DNA from: Fusobacterium sp.
Lineage (GTDB): Bacteria; Fusobacteriota; Fusobacteriia; Fusobacteriales; Fusobacteriaceae
Reading direction: 5' to 3'
Assembly (NCBI GenBank): GCA_020024915.1
Contig: JAHHSZ010000017.1
Span: 1 to 23,119, forward strand
DNA length: 23,119 nt
Under the pieces are notes generated by a model. That model was not told the DNA's origin. It ran no database searches and saw only the letters and a program-made list of their open reading frames with translations. This document shows, in pieces, positions 14,885 to 23,044 of this stretch; positions within the stretch are counted from its first letter, which is position 1; every line of letters starts with the position of its first letter. The translations under genes were made by a program, and so were the position numbers.

Positions 14885-15088
14885 TTATACCTCCTCAATC
14901 AATAAATCTTCATCCTTCTCTACCACTTTTAAAACTCTTCCCTCAGCTTTATTCAATAGATCTGAAGATTTTTTTAGAAGTTTCATAGCTATTTCATACT
15001 CTTTTATGGATTCAGCTAAAGAAAGATCTCCTCTTTCTAGTTTCTCTATTATCTCATCTATCTCTGCAAGATTCTCTTCAAATTTCAT
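14885..15088 (-). CDS. xseB: Exodeoxyribonuclease VII small subunit
   Basis: 67-aa helical subunit of exonuclease VII, which together with XseA degrades single-stranded DNA to oligonucleotides. The sequence is the standard XseB pattern: FEENLAEIDEIIEKLERGDLSLAESIKEYE, then a heptad-rich helix and an acidic C-terminus, with normal length. GGAG lies before the ATG. It sits between rsmD (10-nt gap) and ispA (1-nt gap), as in many bacteria where xseB and ispA are neighbours. xseA is not in the window. Confidence 0.92.
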   Translation of the reverse strand: MKFEENLAEIDEIIEKLERGDLSLAESIKEYEIAMKLLKKSSDLLNKAEGRVLKVVEKDEDLLIEEV

Positions 15089-15098
15089 AGTTATCTCC

Positions 15099-15647
15099 TT
15101 ATCTTGTGTAGAATGTTATACACTTTTTACCATATTTTCTCTCATCAGCTTTTTTATACTCACCAATGGTATTGGCCATCTCCTCAAAAACATGATGTTC
15201 ACAAATTATAAGTCCGTCATTCGCTAAAATTCCATTTTTTTCTATAGCCTTCATAACTTTTGTACAAGTTTCATCCTTGTATGGAGGATCCATAAAAATT
15301 ATATTGAATTTTTCTCCTTTTCTTCCTAAGATCTCTACAGCTCTGATTACATCATTTTTATAAGCTCTACATCTATCTTCATATCCTAAGTTATTTACAT
15401 TCTCTATTATAAATTTTAAAGCTTCACTATCTTTTTCAATCATGACAGCTCTCTTAGCTCCTCTGCTTAAAGCTTCTAAAGATATACTTCCACTTCCACT
15501 GAACAGATCTAAAAATACAGAGTCTGGAACATATGGAGCAATAATTGAAAATAGTGATTCTTTCATGCTCCCTAATGTTGGTCTAGTGTCTGTTCCTTTT
15601 CTACTTTTTATCTTTTTATTTTTCGCATCTCCTGCTATTATTCTCAT
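15099..15647 (-). CDS. rsmD: 16S rRNA (guanine(966)-N(2))-methyltransferase
   Basis: SAM-dependent methyltransferase that modifies G966 of 16S rRNA (E. coli numbering). The N-terminus MRIIAGDAKNKKIKSRKG leads into TRPTLGSMKESLFSI, the family signature. The SAM-binding loop is LDLFSGSGSISLEALSRGA and the catalytic motif is MDPPY. A longer frame reaches 15731 but overlaps queA. The ATG at 15647 follows GGAG and gives the family N-terminus, for 182 aa. It begins 13 nt after the queA stop and is followed closely by xseB. Confidence 0.93.
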   Translation of the reverse strand: MRIIAGDAKNKKIKSRKGTDTRPTLGSMKESLFSIIAPYVPDSVFLDLFSGSGSISLEALSRGAKRAVMIEKDSEALKFIIENVNNLGYEDRCRAYKNDVIRAVEILGRKGEKFNIIFMDPPYKDETCTKVMKAIEKNGILANDGLIICEHHVFEEMANTIGEYKKADERKYGKKCITFYTR

Positions 15648-15660
15648 TCTATCAACTCCA

Positions 15661-16692
15661 TTAATAGATAAACATTGCATCTCCAAAACTGAAGAAATGA
15701 TATTTCTCTTCCACAGCAGTTCTATAAACATCTAACATAAACTCTCTATTTGAAAAAGCTGATACAAGCATTAACAGTGTTGACTTTGGTAAATGAAAGT
15801 TTGTTATTAAAGCATCTACAACCTTAAATTTACACCCTGGATATATGAATATCTCTGTACTATTTTTTTGAGCTATCACTTTTCCATTCTCATCTACAGA
15901 TGATTCTAATGCTCTAGTACTTGTAGTTCCTACAGAGATTATTCTCTTTCCTTCTAGTTTCGCTTGATTTATTATATCTGCAGCGTCTTTCGGAATTTCA
16001 AACATCTCCTCATGCATCTTATGATCTAACACATCCTCTGTTTGAACTGGTCTAAATGTTCCTAAGCCTACTTCTAAAAATATATCTACAATTTTTATCC
16101 CTTTTTTTTCTATTTTTTCTAATAATTCCTTTGTAAAGTGTAATCCTGCAGTTGGTGCTGCTACTGATTCACCTTTTTGAGCATATACAGTTTGATATCT
16201 CTCTTTCTCTTTTAAACTCTCTACTATATATGGTGGTAGTGGCATATTTCCAAGTTTATCTAAAACCTCTTCAAAAGCTCCTTCATAGCTAAACTTTAAT
16301 ACCCTATTCCCATCATCTTTTATCTCTATCAACTCTGCTACAAGCTCACTATTTTGTCCTACATAAAGCTTTTGTCCCAATTTCAATTTTTTTGCAGGTT
16401 TCAACAGGCATTCCCAAGTGTCAAGATTTATTCTTTTAATTAGTAAAATTTCCAATACTCCACCAGTCTCTTTATGTCCAAATAATCTGGCTGGTATTAC
16501 CTTAGTAGAATTTCTAACCAAAATATCTCCCTCATGGAGATAATCTATTATATCATAAAAATGTTTATGCTCTAATTTTTTATTATTTTTATCAACCAAC
16601 ATAAGTTTTGCATGATCTCTTGGCTCTCTTGGCTCCTGACCTATCAACTCTTCTGGTAAATAATAATCATAATCATGTAGTTTTGTAGACAT
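15661..16692 (-). CDS. queA: S-adenosylmethionine:tRNA ribosyltransferase-isomerase
   Basis: Enzyme that transfers the ribosyl part of SAM to preQ1-modified tRNA, forming epoxyqueuosine in tRNAs with GUN anticodons. The 343-aa protein has the family start LHDYDYYLPEELIGQEPREPRDHAKLM, the GDILVRNSTKVIPARLFG block, and SVAAPTAGLHFTKELL with VGLGTFRPVQTEDVLDHKMHEE in the centre, then TNFHLPKSTLLMLVSAF near the C-terminus. Its ATG overlaps the prmC stop (TAATG), which indicates translational coupling. No other queuosine genes are in the window. Confidence 0.96.
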   Translation of the reverse strand: MSTKLHDYDYYLPEELIGQEPREPRDHAKLMLVDKNNKKLEHKHFYDIIDYLHEGDILVRNSTKVIPARLFGHKETGGVLEILLIKRINLDTWECLLKPAKKLKLGQKLYVGQNSELVAELIEIKDDGNRVLKFSYEGAFEEVLDKLGNMPLPPYIVESLKEKERYQTVYAQKGESVAAPTAGLHFTKELLEKIEKKGIKIVDIFLEVGLGTFRPVQTEDVLDHKMHEEMFEIPKDAADIINQAKLEGKRIISVGTTSTRALESSVDENGKVIAQKNSTEIFIYPGCKFKVVDALITNFHLPKSTLLMLVSAFSNREFMLDVYRTAVEEKYHFFSFGDAMFIY

Positions 16693-17828
16693 TAATTTTC
16701 CTCTCTTCTCTTTCCAATTACTACTCTATCTATTCCACCATAATCTTTAACTACAGAGATAACATCAAAACTGTTTTCTCTCATATATTCAGCTACTTTT
16801 TCGGCTTGATTATACCCTACTTCAAAAGCTAAATATCCATCTCTTGTTAAAAATTCTGAAGCCTCTTTAGATATTTTCTCATAAAAAAAATATCCATCCC
16901 CTCCATCTGTAAGGGCATTTTGTGGTTCATATTTTAAGACCTCTGGCATTAACTCACTATATTCATCTGTTGGAATATATGGTGGATTTGATACAATTAA
17001 ATTAAACTTTACATTTTTATACTTCTCGTTTCTTAAAACTGAAAATACATCTGACTTTAAAAATTTTACGTTCTGTGCTCCATTTAAATCTCTATTTTCA
17101 GTTGCAACTGCTAAAGCTCCTTCACTTATATCCAATCCTAGTATATGAGCATTTGATAATTCTTTTCCTAAAGTGATCGCTATAGCTCCACTTCCTGTCC
17201 CTATATCTAAGATTTTTGGTGCTGGGAAATCATTTATCAAATATTTACACTGCTCTACTAAGATCTCTGTATCAGCTCTTGGAATTAAAACTCTCTCATC
17301 TACTTTAAATGGGTAACCATAAAACTCCCACTCACCAAGTAAATATTGTAACGGTTTTCTCTCTTTTCCTCTAGCTACTAGCATCTCTTTTATCTGTCGT
17401 TTATCACTATCTTCTATTTTTTTATTCAAATTTAAAGTAAGTGTCATTCTATTAACTTTAAGTATATGCGAAAATATATATTCTACGTCTAATTTAGCAT
17501 TTGGTACCTGATATTTTTCTAGATATTGGATAGATTTCTTTAAAAGTTCATAATTTTCATCTTTATAATTTTTCATATCCATACTCTCTTCTCCTTTATC
17601 CTTTATAAGTTGGTCAAATCCTTTTCTAGCTCTAGCCATCTCTTTTAAATATCTTTTTATAGTATCCTTTTGTTCAGGTGTAAGTTCCATATCAAAATAA
17701 GCATATAGAGCAATTCTCTCTATTTTTAGAACTGCTGATATAAGCTTCTCACTTTCAAGACGGGGTTTTGAAAAAGAGTATTTTTGCAAATACTCTTTTG
17801 AAAAATTTAATATTTCTAGTAATTTCAT
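16692..17828 (-). CDS. prmC: Release factor glutamine methyltransferase with duplicated N-terminal domain
   Basis: Methylates the glutamine of the GGQ motif in release factors RF1 and RF2. The SAM-binding motif is ILDIGTGSGAIAITLG (residues 206-221) and the catalytic NPPY is at 281-284. The start at 17828 (MKLLEILNF), one nt after the prfA stop, gives 378 aa, about 90-100 more than usual. The extra length is a second copy of the helical N-terminal (substrate-recognition) domain. Residues about 11-75 (EYLQKYSF...VLKIERIALYAYF...IKRYLKEMARARKG) align along their whole length with about 101-164 (QYLEKYQV...ILKVNRMTLTLNL...IKEMLVARGKERKP). Only the second copy continues into the PLQYLLGEWEF linker to the catalytic domain. 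The adjacent prfA encodes its substrate. Confidence 0.93.
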   Translation of the reverse strand: MKLLEILNFSKEYLQKYSFSKPRLESEKLISAVLKIERIALYAYFDMELTPEQKDTIKRYLKEMARARKGFDQLIKDKGEESMDMKNYKDENYELLKKSIQYLEKYQVPNAKLDVEYIFSHILKVNRMTLTLNLNKKIEDSDKRQIKEMLVARGKERKPLQYLLGEWEFYGYPFKVDERVLIPRADTEILVEQCKYLINDFPAPKILDIGTGSGAIAITLGKELSNAHILGLDISEGALAVATENRDLNGAQNVKFLKSDVFSVLRNEKYKNVKFNLIVSNPPYIPTDEYSELMPEVLKYEPQNALTDGGDGYFFYEKISKEASEFLTRDGYLAFEVGYNQAEKVAEYMRENSFDVISVVKDYGGIDRVVIGKRREEN

Positions 17829-17829
17829 A

Positions 17830-18906
17830 CTACTCTTCTGATGCACTTGCAAGCATTTCAGCTTGGTTGAATGTGATAAGAGCATCTATCATCTCATCTA
17901 TATCTCCATCTAAAAATGCATCCAATTGATATACAGTAAATTTAATTCTGTGATCTGTAATTCTTCCTTGTGGGAAGTTGTATGTTCTGATCTTTTCAGA
18001 TCTATCCCCTGTTCCTACTTGAAGTTTTCTTTCACTTTCTACCTGACTTCTTTGTTTTTCACATTCCATTTCATATAATTTTGAAACTAAGTGTTTCATA
18101 GCTTTCTCTCTATTTTTTAGCTGTGATCTCTCATCTTGACACTGTACTACTATACCTGTAGGTAGGTGAGTAATTCTAACAGCAGAGTCAGTCATATTTA
18201 CGTGCTGACCTCCTGCTCCACCAGATCTATATGTATCTATTTTTAATTCTTTTGGATCAATCTTAACCTCTTTTACATCTTCCACCTCTGGAAGAACTGC
18301 AACTGTTGCTGTAGATGTATGTACTCTTCCTGCTGATTCAGTTTCAGGTACTCTTTGTACTCTATGTACTCCTGATTCAAATTTTAATCTTGAATAAGCT
18401 CCTAATCCATTGATACTGAACACAGCCTCTTTTAGCCCTCCAATACCAATCTCTTGCTTCTCAATTATCTCTATCTTCCACTTTTTTCTCTCTGCATATC
18501 TACAATACATTCTGAATAAATCTCCTGCAAATAGAGCAGCTTCATCTCCTCCTGCTCCACCTCTGATCTCTACGATAACGTTTTTATCATCATTTTCATC
18601 TTTTGGAAGTAAAAGTATTTTTAACTCTTGCTCATACTCTGGTAATTTCTCTTCAAGCTCTTTTTGCTCTTCATTCATCATCTCTCTCATATCAGGATCT
18701 TTTTCATTTCTGATATTTTCTTTTATAAATTGTAAATCCTCACTAAAAGCTTTATACTCTTTATATTTTTCAACAAGTGGAGTTATTTCAGCTAATGCCT
18801 TATTACATTCCATCATTTTTTTAGGATCAGATAATATCTCTGGTGATCCTAACATCTCATTAAGCTCATCAAATCTTCTCACAACCTCTTCTAACTTAGT
18901 GAACAC
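17830..18906 (-). CDS. prfA: Peptide chain release factor 1
   Basis: RF1 reads UAA and UAG in the ribosomal A site and triggers peptide release. The protein has 358 aa, a normal length. The stop-codon-reading P-x-T element is PET (residues 187-189) within VQRVPETESAGRVHTS, and the catalytic GGQ is at 232-234 in YRSGGAGGQHVNMTDSAVRI. The N-terminal helical domain and GGAGGDEAALFAGDLFRMY are also standard. Translation starts at GTG, with GGAG a long 11 nt upstream, so initiation may be weak; no better start gives the conserved N-terminus. It is the first gene of the operon and is followed after 1 nt by prmC, whose product methylates this GGQ. Confidence 0.96.
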   Translation of the reverse strand: MFTKLEEVVRRFDELNEMLGSPEILSDPKKMMECNKALAEITPLVEKYKEYKAFSEDLQFIKENIRNEKDPDMREMMNEEQKELEEKLPEYEQELKILLLPKDENDDKNVIVEIRGGAGGDEAALFAGDLFRMYCRYAERKKWKIEIIEKQEIGIGGLKEAVFSINGLGAYSRLKFESGVHRVQRVPETESAGRVHTSTATVAVLPEVEDVKEVKIDPKELKIDTYRSGGAGGQHVNMTDSAVRITHLPTGIVVQCQDERSQLKNREKAMKHLVSKLYEMECEKQRSQVESERKLQVGTGDRSEKIRTYNFPQGRITDHRIKFTVYQLDAFLDGDIDEMIDALITFNQAEMLASASEE

Positions 18907-18943
18907 TATTTTCTCATCTCCTTTTCTACACTATAACTTATTA

Positions 18944-18972
18944 AGTATACCACATTTAACTTAAAAAATCAA
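18944..18972 (-). promoter_or_regulatory. Promoter of the prfA-prmC-queA-rsmD-xseB-ispA operon
   Basis: On the minus strand TTGATT (18972-18967), 17-nt spacer, TATACT (18949-18944), about 38 nt before the prfA GTG. Gaps within the operon are at most 13 nt, so one transcript is likely. Confidence 0.7.
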
Positions 18973-19050
18973 TTTTAACAAACATCATTATTTTTAATTT
19001 GAATTTTTTTACTATTTCTTTCTCAATTATCATATTAATAAAAAATAGTA

Positions 19051-19079
19051 TTGCTTTTTTTTCATATTTATAGTATTCT
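19051..19079 (+). promoter_or_regulatory. Promoter of the AbgT-family transporter gene
   Basis: TTGCTT (19051-19056), 17-nt spacer, TATTCT (19074-19079), about 37 nt before the ATG. GGAGG at about 19105 is the ribosome binding site. Confidence 0.55.
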
Positions 19080-19115
19080 TAAAATATACATATACATCGA
19101 GAATGGAGGTTAAAA

Positions 19116-20663
19116 ATGTATAATAAAACAAATGAAAAAAAAGAAAAAGAAATTAATGGATTTTTAAAAGGAGTAGAGCGTGTAGGAAATGCATTGCCTC
19201 ATCCTGCAGTAATGTTTTTTTTACTGGCAGTAATAGTAGTAGTAGTGTCTCATTTTGTTGCAGCAAGAGAAGTTAGTGTTACCTTTTTTGATGCAAAAGC
19301 AAATGCACAGGTAACTAAAAAAGCTGTGTCTTTATTAAACAAAGAGGGACTTGCTTATATGTTTAACTCAGCTACATCAATATTTACAGGATTTGCTCCT
19401 TTGGGAACAGTTTTAGTAGCAATGCTAGGAGTTGGAGTTGCTGAGTGGTCAGGACTATTTGATACAGCTTTAAAAAAATCTTTGTTAAATGCTAATCCAA
19501 AATTTTTAACACCACTTGTAGTTTTTGTTGGTATTATGTCAAATATAGCTTCAGATGCTGGGTATGTTGTAGTTATTCCAATAGGAGCATTGATATTTGC
19601 AATGGCTGGTAGACATCCATTAGCTGGTATGGCAGCAGCTTTTGCAGGAGTATCTGGAGGATTTTCTGCAAACCTTGCATTAGGAACAACTGATCCACTT
19701 CTTACAGGTATCACAAATCAAGCTCTTGTATCAGCAGGAATTGATATGCAAATTGCACCAACTTGCAACTGGTATTTTTTAGCAGTATCTAGTATATTCT
19801 TAACGATAGTAGCAACTTTTGTTACTGATAAAATAGTTGAAAAAAATCTTGGAAAATACACAGGAAGTTATCAACCAGATAACACTCCACTTACTCCATT
19901 ACAAAACAAGGCATTAAAAAATGCAATTATAGGACTTGTTATTTATTGCCTAATTATGGGATATTTAATGTTTCCTCACAATGCTGTATTTAGAACTTTA
20001 AATAGTGCAACTGGAGAAATGACATTAAATAAATTTTTACATGATGGATTATTACCAGCAATTCTATTATTTTTCTTAATTCCTGGATATATTTATGGTA
20101 AAACAATTGGGAAAATTAAATCATCTCATGATGTTATAGAAGGAATGACCGTTGCTATGAAATCAATGGGAGGATACATGGTACTTGTATTTTTTGCTGC
20201 TCAATTTATAGCATATTTTGGTAAAACAAATCTAGGAGTTATAGTTTCATTTAAGGGAGCTGATGCTCTAGAATCTGTTGGAATTACTGGATTACCATTG
20301 ATTCTTTTATTTATAGTATTATCTGCATTCTTAAACTTATTTATGGGATCTGCTTCTGCTAAATGGGCAATTATGGCTCCAATATTTGTACCTATGATGT
20401 ATCGTTTAGGTTTATCTCCAGCTCTTACTCAGGTTGCTTATAGAATAGGAGACTCTTCAACAAATATCATTACACCACTTATGAGTTACTTTGCAATGAT
20501 AGTTGTTATGATACAAAAATATGATAAAAAGGCAGGAGTTGGTACATTAATCTCTATGATGTTACCTTACTCATTGGCATTTTTAGTATTTTGGTCATTA
20601 TTGATGGGTGTATGGATTCTATTAGGAATTCCAGTTGGACCAGATGCACCATTATTTATTTAA
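19116..20663 (+). CDS. abgT: AbgT-family transporter
   Basis: 515-aa inner-membrane protein of the AbgT family (p-aminobenzoyl-glutamate uptake in E. coli; relatives such as MtrF and YdaH act as sulfonamide/antimetabolite exporters). The start NGFLKGVERVGNALPHPAVMFFLL is the family N-terminus. SDAGYVVVIPIGALIF and FAGVSGGFSANL lie in the first half, and FMGSASAKWAIMAPIFVPM and RIGDSSTNIITPLMSYF in the second; these are the re-entrant and unwound segments that form the sodium and substrate sites. Length and a hydrophobic profile of about 9-11 helices fit. It is a monocistronic unit with promoter and terminator, and no abgA/abgB hydrolase genes adjacent. Direction and substrate are unresolved. 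Confidence 0.92.
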   Translation: MYNKTNEKKEKEINGFLKGVERVGNALPHPAVMFFLLAVIVVVVSHFVAAREVSVTFFDAKANAQVTKKAVSLLNKEGLAYMFNSATSIFTGFAPLGTVLVAMLGVGVAEWSGLFDTALKKSLLNANPKFLTPLVVFVGIMSNIASDAGYVVVIPIGALIFAMAGRHPLAGMAAAFAGVSGGFSANLALGTTDPLLTGITNQALVSAGIDMQIAPTCNWYFLAVSSIFLTIVATFVTDKIVEKNLGKYTGSYQPDNTPLTPLQNKALKNAIIGLVIYCLIMGYLMFPHNAVFRTLNSATGEMTLNKFLHDGLLPAILLFFLIPGYIYGKTIGKIKSSHDVIEGMTVAMKSMGGYMVLVFFAAQFIAYFGKTNLGVIVSFKGADALESVGITGLPLILLFIVLSAFLNLFMGSASAKWAIMAPIFVPMMYRLGLSPALTQVAYRIGDSSTNIITPLMSYFAMIVVMIQKYDKKAGVGTLISMMLPYSLAFLVFWSLLMGVWILLGIPVGPDAPLFI

Positions 20664-20696
20664 TTTTGTAACCGTTCAGACCTGATATAGAAACTT

Positions 20697-20734
20697 AAGA
20701 CTTTCTTCAAAAAAATTTGAAGAGAGTCTTTTTT
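20697..20734 (+). terminator. Terminator of the AbgT-family gene
   Basis: Two-part stem: AAGACT/AGTCTT (20697-20702 with 20725-20730) around CTTCAAA/TTTGAAG (20705-20711 with 20716-20722), followed by a T-run. Confidence 0.9.
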
Positions 20735-20795
20735 GTACTCAAAAATATACTATACTATTTAACTAAAAACTTAATGAACAAGGAGGTGCCCCTTT

Positions 20796-20843
20796 ATGAA
20801 AATTAAATTGAAGATTTGTTATGTGAAATTATGTTCCCAGTAA
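20796..20843 (+). CDS. Candidate 15-residue ORF with strong ribosome binding site
   Basis: ATG at 20796 follows AAGGAGGTG, close to the ideal anti-16S match, at 10 nt. It encodes a basic, cysteine-containing peptide (MKIKLKICYVKLCSQ) and stops at 20841-20843. A hairpin begins 12 nt later. TATACT-like boxes occur near 20747-20757, but no firm promoter can be named. It could be a leader peptide, a small toxin-like peptide, or a fragment left by an element. No family is recognised. Confidence 0.3.
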   Translation: MKIKLKICYVKLCSQ

Positions 20844-20854
20844 TTAAATAGAAA

Positions 20855-20886
20855 GGGAGCCTTCAACAAAAATGTTGAAAACTCCC
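20855..20886. terminator. Terminator-like hairpin, similar to the dha terminator
   Basis: GGGAG/CTCCC (20855-20859 with 20882-20886) encloses TTCAAC/GTTGAA (20862-20867 with 20874-20879). The loop region CAACAAAAAT is shared with the hairpin at 9382-9420. T-runs on both sides are interrupted. It could end the minus-strand nadE-side operon and the small plus-strand ORF. Confidence 0.6.
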
Positions 20887-20933
20887 TCTATTTGGCTATT
20901 TTTTATTTTTTATAAGAATTCACAATTGCATAA

Positions 20934-21296
20934 TTACCTTTTCTCTTTTATCATTCCTTCTATTCTCTTCACTCTTCTCTCTATCTCATTTAATTTAAAC
21001 TCTAAGGAGTTTAATATCCAAAATTGAAAATGACTAGCTCTTTGAAATTCATAAAACATCCAAATAACTTTGAATATTCCTAATAATGTTACTATCTCTA
21101 AAGTTAAATATGGGGTAATCTTTCGTAAAACAACACCTAGTATTAGAAGTATACCTATCAATAGCAAAAAGATAAAATTAACTACCTTATGTTGTTTATT
21201 ATTTTTTCCACCTATTTCACCAACAATATTTCTTATTCTTTCTTTTTCCTTTTTAAATTCATCTAATTCTTGTCTCAAGTGTTCATCTTTATTCAT
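20934..21296 (-). CDS. Small membrane protein of unknown function
   Basis: 120-aa protein that I do not recognise. It has a highly charged N-terminal helix (about residues 1-35, heptad-like, many Glu/Lys), two membrane segments (about 38-58, VVNFIFLLLIGILLILGVVL, and about 64-82) and a charged C-terminal helix (about 95-120, FKLNEIERRVKRIEGMIKEKR) likely to form a coiled coil. Both termini would lie on the same side, probably the cytoplasm. GAGGTG precedes the ATG. It follows nadE by 25 nt and is the last gene of that operon, ending near the hairpin at 20855-20886. Codon use looks like its neighbours, so it is probably a real lineage-specific gene. Confidence 0.7.
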   Translation of the reverse strand: MNKDEHLRQELDEFKKEKERIRNIVGEIGGKNNKQHKVVNFIFLLLIGILLILGVVLRKITPYLTLEIVTLLGIFKVIWMFYEFQRASHFQFWILNSLEFKLNEIERRVKRIEGMIKEKR

Positions 21297-21321
21297 AAAT
21301 ACACCTCTTCATATTTAATTT

Positions 21322-22143
21322 TTAAACTCCCCAATCTCTTGGATATCTAAATCCAGTTCCTATTCCTCTTGAAAATACCTTAGCTATCACAGGCATAACA
21401 CGTTTATATTGCATTATCTTAGTTCTTCTTACTATCTTTTTAACAATTTCTAAAGGATAACCCTCTTGTACAATTTCATCTATGCTCTTTCTTTCTTCTA
21501 CAAATCTGTATAGAATCTCATCAGCCATAAGATAAGAGTATCCCAACTCTTGTTCATCAGTTTGACCTTCCCATAGATCTGCACTAGGTTTCTTGTCTAT
21601 CAATTCATTTGGAACTCCCATATGTCTTGATAATTCCCATACATGAGTTTTGTATAAATCTCCTATTGAGTTTATTGCTGAAGCTGAATCTCCAAATTGT
21701 GTTCCATACCCTAAAAGTAGCTCTGTTTTATTTGAAGTTCCTAATACTAAGGCGTTTTCTGCAGCTGAGTGATCAAAAAGTATTGACATTCTCTCTCTTG
21801 CCATTTTGTTTCCCTTTCTAAGACTATTCATCTCTGGGTTCATTTCAAAATATGCATCTACCATTGGAGTTATCTCTATCAATTTACTTCTTATTCCTAT
21901 TTTTTCTACTACAAGTTTTGCATGCTCAACACTCTCTTTACTAGATGTCTTATATGGCATCATTATTCCCAAAACATTTTCTGGACCAAAAGCTTTTGCT
22001 GCTAAAAAAGCTACTAATGCCGAATCTATTCCTCCTGATAATCCTAAAACCACTTTCCTAAATCCAACTTTTGTCGCTTCCTCTCTTAAAAAATTAACAA
22101 GTACTTCTTCTAAAACTTCTAAATCTACACTTAGCTTCTCCAT
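21322..22143 (-). CDS. nadE: NH3-dependent NAD+ synthetase
   Basis: Catalyses the last step of NAD+ synthesis, amidation of nicotinate adenine dinucleotide using ATP. The PP-loop SGGIDS is at residues 36-41 in VVLGLSGGIDSALVAFLAAKAFG. LGTSNKTELLLGYGTQFGDSA, near residue 135, and KTHVWELSRHMGVP, near residue 165, form the substrate and dimer-interface regions. There is no N-terminal glutaminase domain (273 aa in all), so it uses free ammonia, which suits an amino-acid fermenter. GGAGG lies before the ATG. The rbgA stop is 14 nt upstream and the small membrane-protein gene follows. Confidence 0.95.
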   Translation of the reverse strand: MEKLSVDLEVLEEVLVNFLREEATKVGFRKVVLGLSGGIDSALVAFLAAKAFGPENVLGIMMPYKTSSKESVEHAKLVVEKIGIRSKLIEITPMVDAYFEMNPEMNSLRKGNKMARERMSILFDHSAAENALVLGTSNKTELLLGYGTQFGDSASAINSIGDLYKTHVWELSRHMGVPNELIDKKPSADLWEGQTDEQELGYSYLMADEILYRFVEERKSIDEIVQEGYPLEIVKKIVRRTKIMQYKRVMPVIAKVFSRGIGTGFRYPRDWGV

Positions 22144-22157
22144 AAAATTCCTCCATA

Positions 22158-23021
22158 CTACTTATCTAGACCAAATTTTCCAAGTCTACAATTTCTATAA
22201 TCTCTAAGTACAGTATAAGCTGCTTGTTGAATATTCAAGCTCTCACCCTTATTGAACATCTTTCCTCTAAGAGCTATTTTTTCCAATACTTCACCCATTA
22301 TTGTACTCTTATCCTCATCTAAAAGCTTGTATCTATCTTTCAATGTATTCCACATCTCATACTTTATCATCTTAGAAATCAATATTCCTGCAATCTCTTC
22401 TATCGGAAGAATCTCATCTCTTATTGCTCCTGTAATAGCGAGGTTTTGTCCAACTTCTTCACTTTCAAATTTTGGCCAAAGTATCCCAGGCATATCCAAA
22501 AGTTCTAATCCCTCTTTTATTCTTACCCATTGTTTTCCTTTAGTAAATCCTGGTTTATTTCCTACACCAGCACTATTTTTTCCAACAATTCTATTGATAA
22601 GTCTAGATTTTCCAACATTTGGAATACCTACTACCATTAATCTAGTATTAACTTTTCTTAGCCCTTTAGCCATCATCTTCTCTTTTTTTTCTGCTGATAC
22701 TTTATCTATTATTGGATATAGTGCCTTTACATTAAATCCTGTTTCAGCACTTATCTCCAATACTTCATCTGCAAAATTATTCTCTTTAAAGTATTTTTTC
22801 CAATAAGTTAACTCTTTCTTCTCTACTAAGTCAGATTTATTTAAAACTATTACTCTTTTTTTATTTTTTGCAAAAACTGTTATATCTGGATTTTTACTTG
22901 ATATTGGTATTCTCGCATCTACAACTTCTAAAACTATATCTATCAGTTGCATATTGTCCTTTATCAAATCCTTTGTTTTTTTCATATGCCCAGGATACCA
23001 GTTTATCTTTGTCATTGACAT
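22158..23021 (-). CDS. rbgA: Ribosome biogenesis GTPase RbgA (YlqF)
   Basis: Circularly permuted GTPase that acts late in assembly of the large ribosomal subunit. The order of motifs is permuted: G4 NKSD (residues 61-64) comes before G1 GIPNVGKS (132-139) and G3 DMPG (176-179). The N-terminus WYPGHMKKT is the YlqF signature, and the C-terminal helical domain (about 195-287) matches the RNA-binding region of the family. 287 aa is normal. AAGGAG lies 7 nt before the ATG. It sits between the partial rsmI-like gene and nadE in one operon. Confidence 0.95.
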   Translation of the reverse strand: MSMTKINWYPGHMKKTKDLIKDNMQLIDIVLEVVDARIPISSKNPDITVFAKNKKRVIVLNKSDLVEKKELTYWKKYFKENNFADEVLEISAETGFNVKALYPIIDKVSAEKKEKMMAKGLRKVNTRLMVVGIPNVGKSRLINRIVGKNSAGVGNKPGFTKGKQWVRIKEGLELLDMPGILWPKFESEEVGQNLAITGAIRDEILPIEEIAGILISKMIKYEMWNTLKDRYKLLDEDKSTIMGEVLEKIALRGKMFNKGESLNIQQAAYTVLRDYRNCRLGKFGLDK

Positions 23022-23044
23022 AATTTTTCTCCTTAACTACTTTT

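Noticed and set aside
15648..15731. Upstream extension of rsmD into queA
   Set aside because: The added 28 residues do not fit the RsmD N-terminus, and a good ribosome binding site precedes the ATG at 15647.
17829..17885. Upstream extension of prmC into prfA
   Set aside because: The ATG at 17828 gives the normal N-terminal domain start and sits 1 nt after the prfA stop; the extension is antiparallel to nothing known and only re-reads prfA.
18410..18964. 184-codon open frame on the plus strand opposite prfA
   Set aside because: It is a low-complexity Ser/Ile/Leu-rich reading antisense to a fully convincing RF1 gene.
22252..22806. 184-codon open frame on the plus strand opposite rbgA
   Set aside because: It is antisense to a clear RbgA gene, with no ribosome binding site or recognisable domain.
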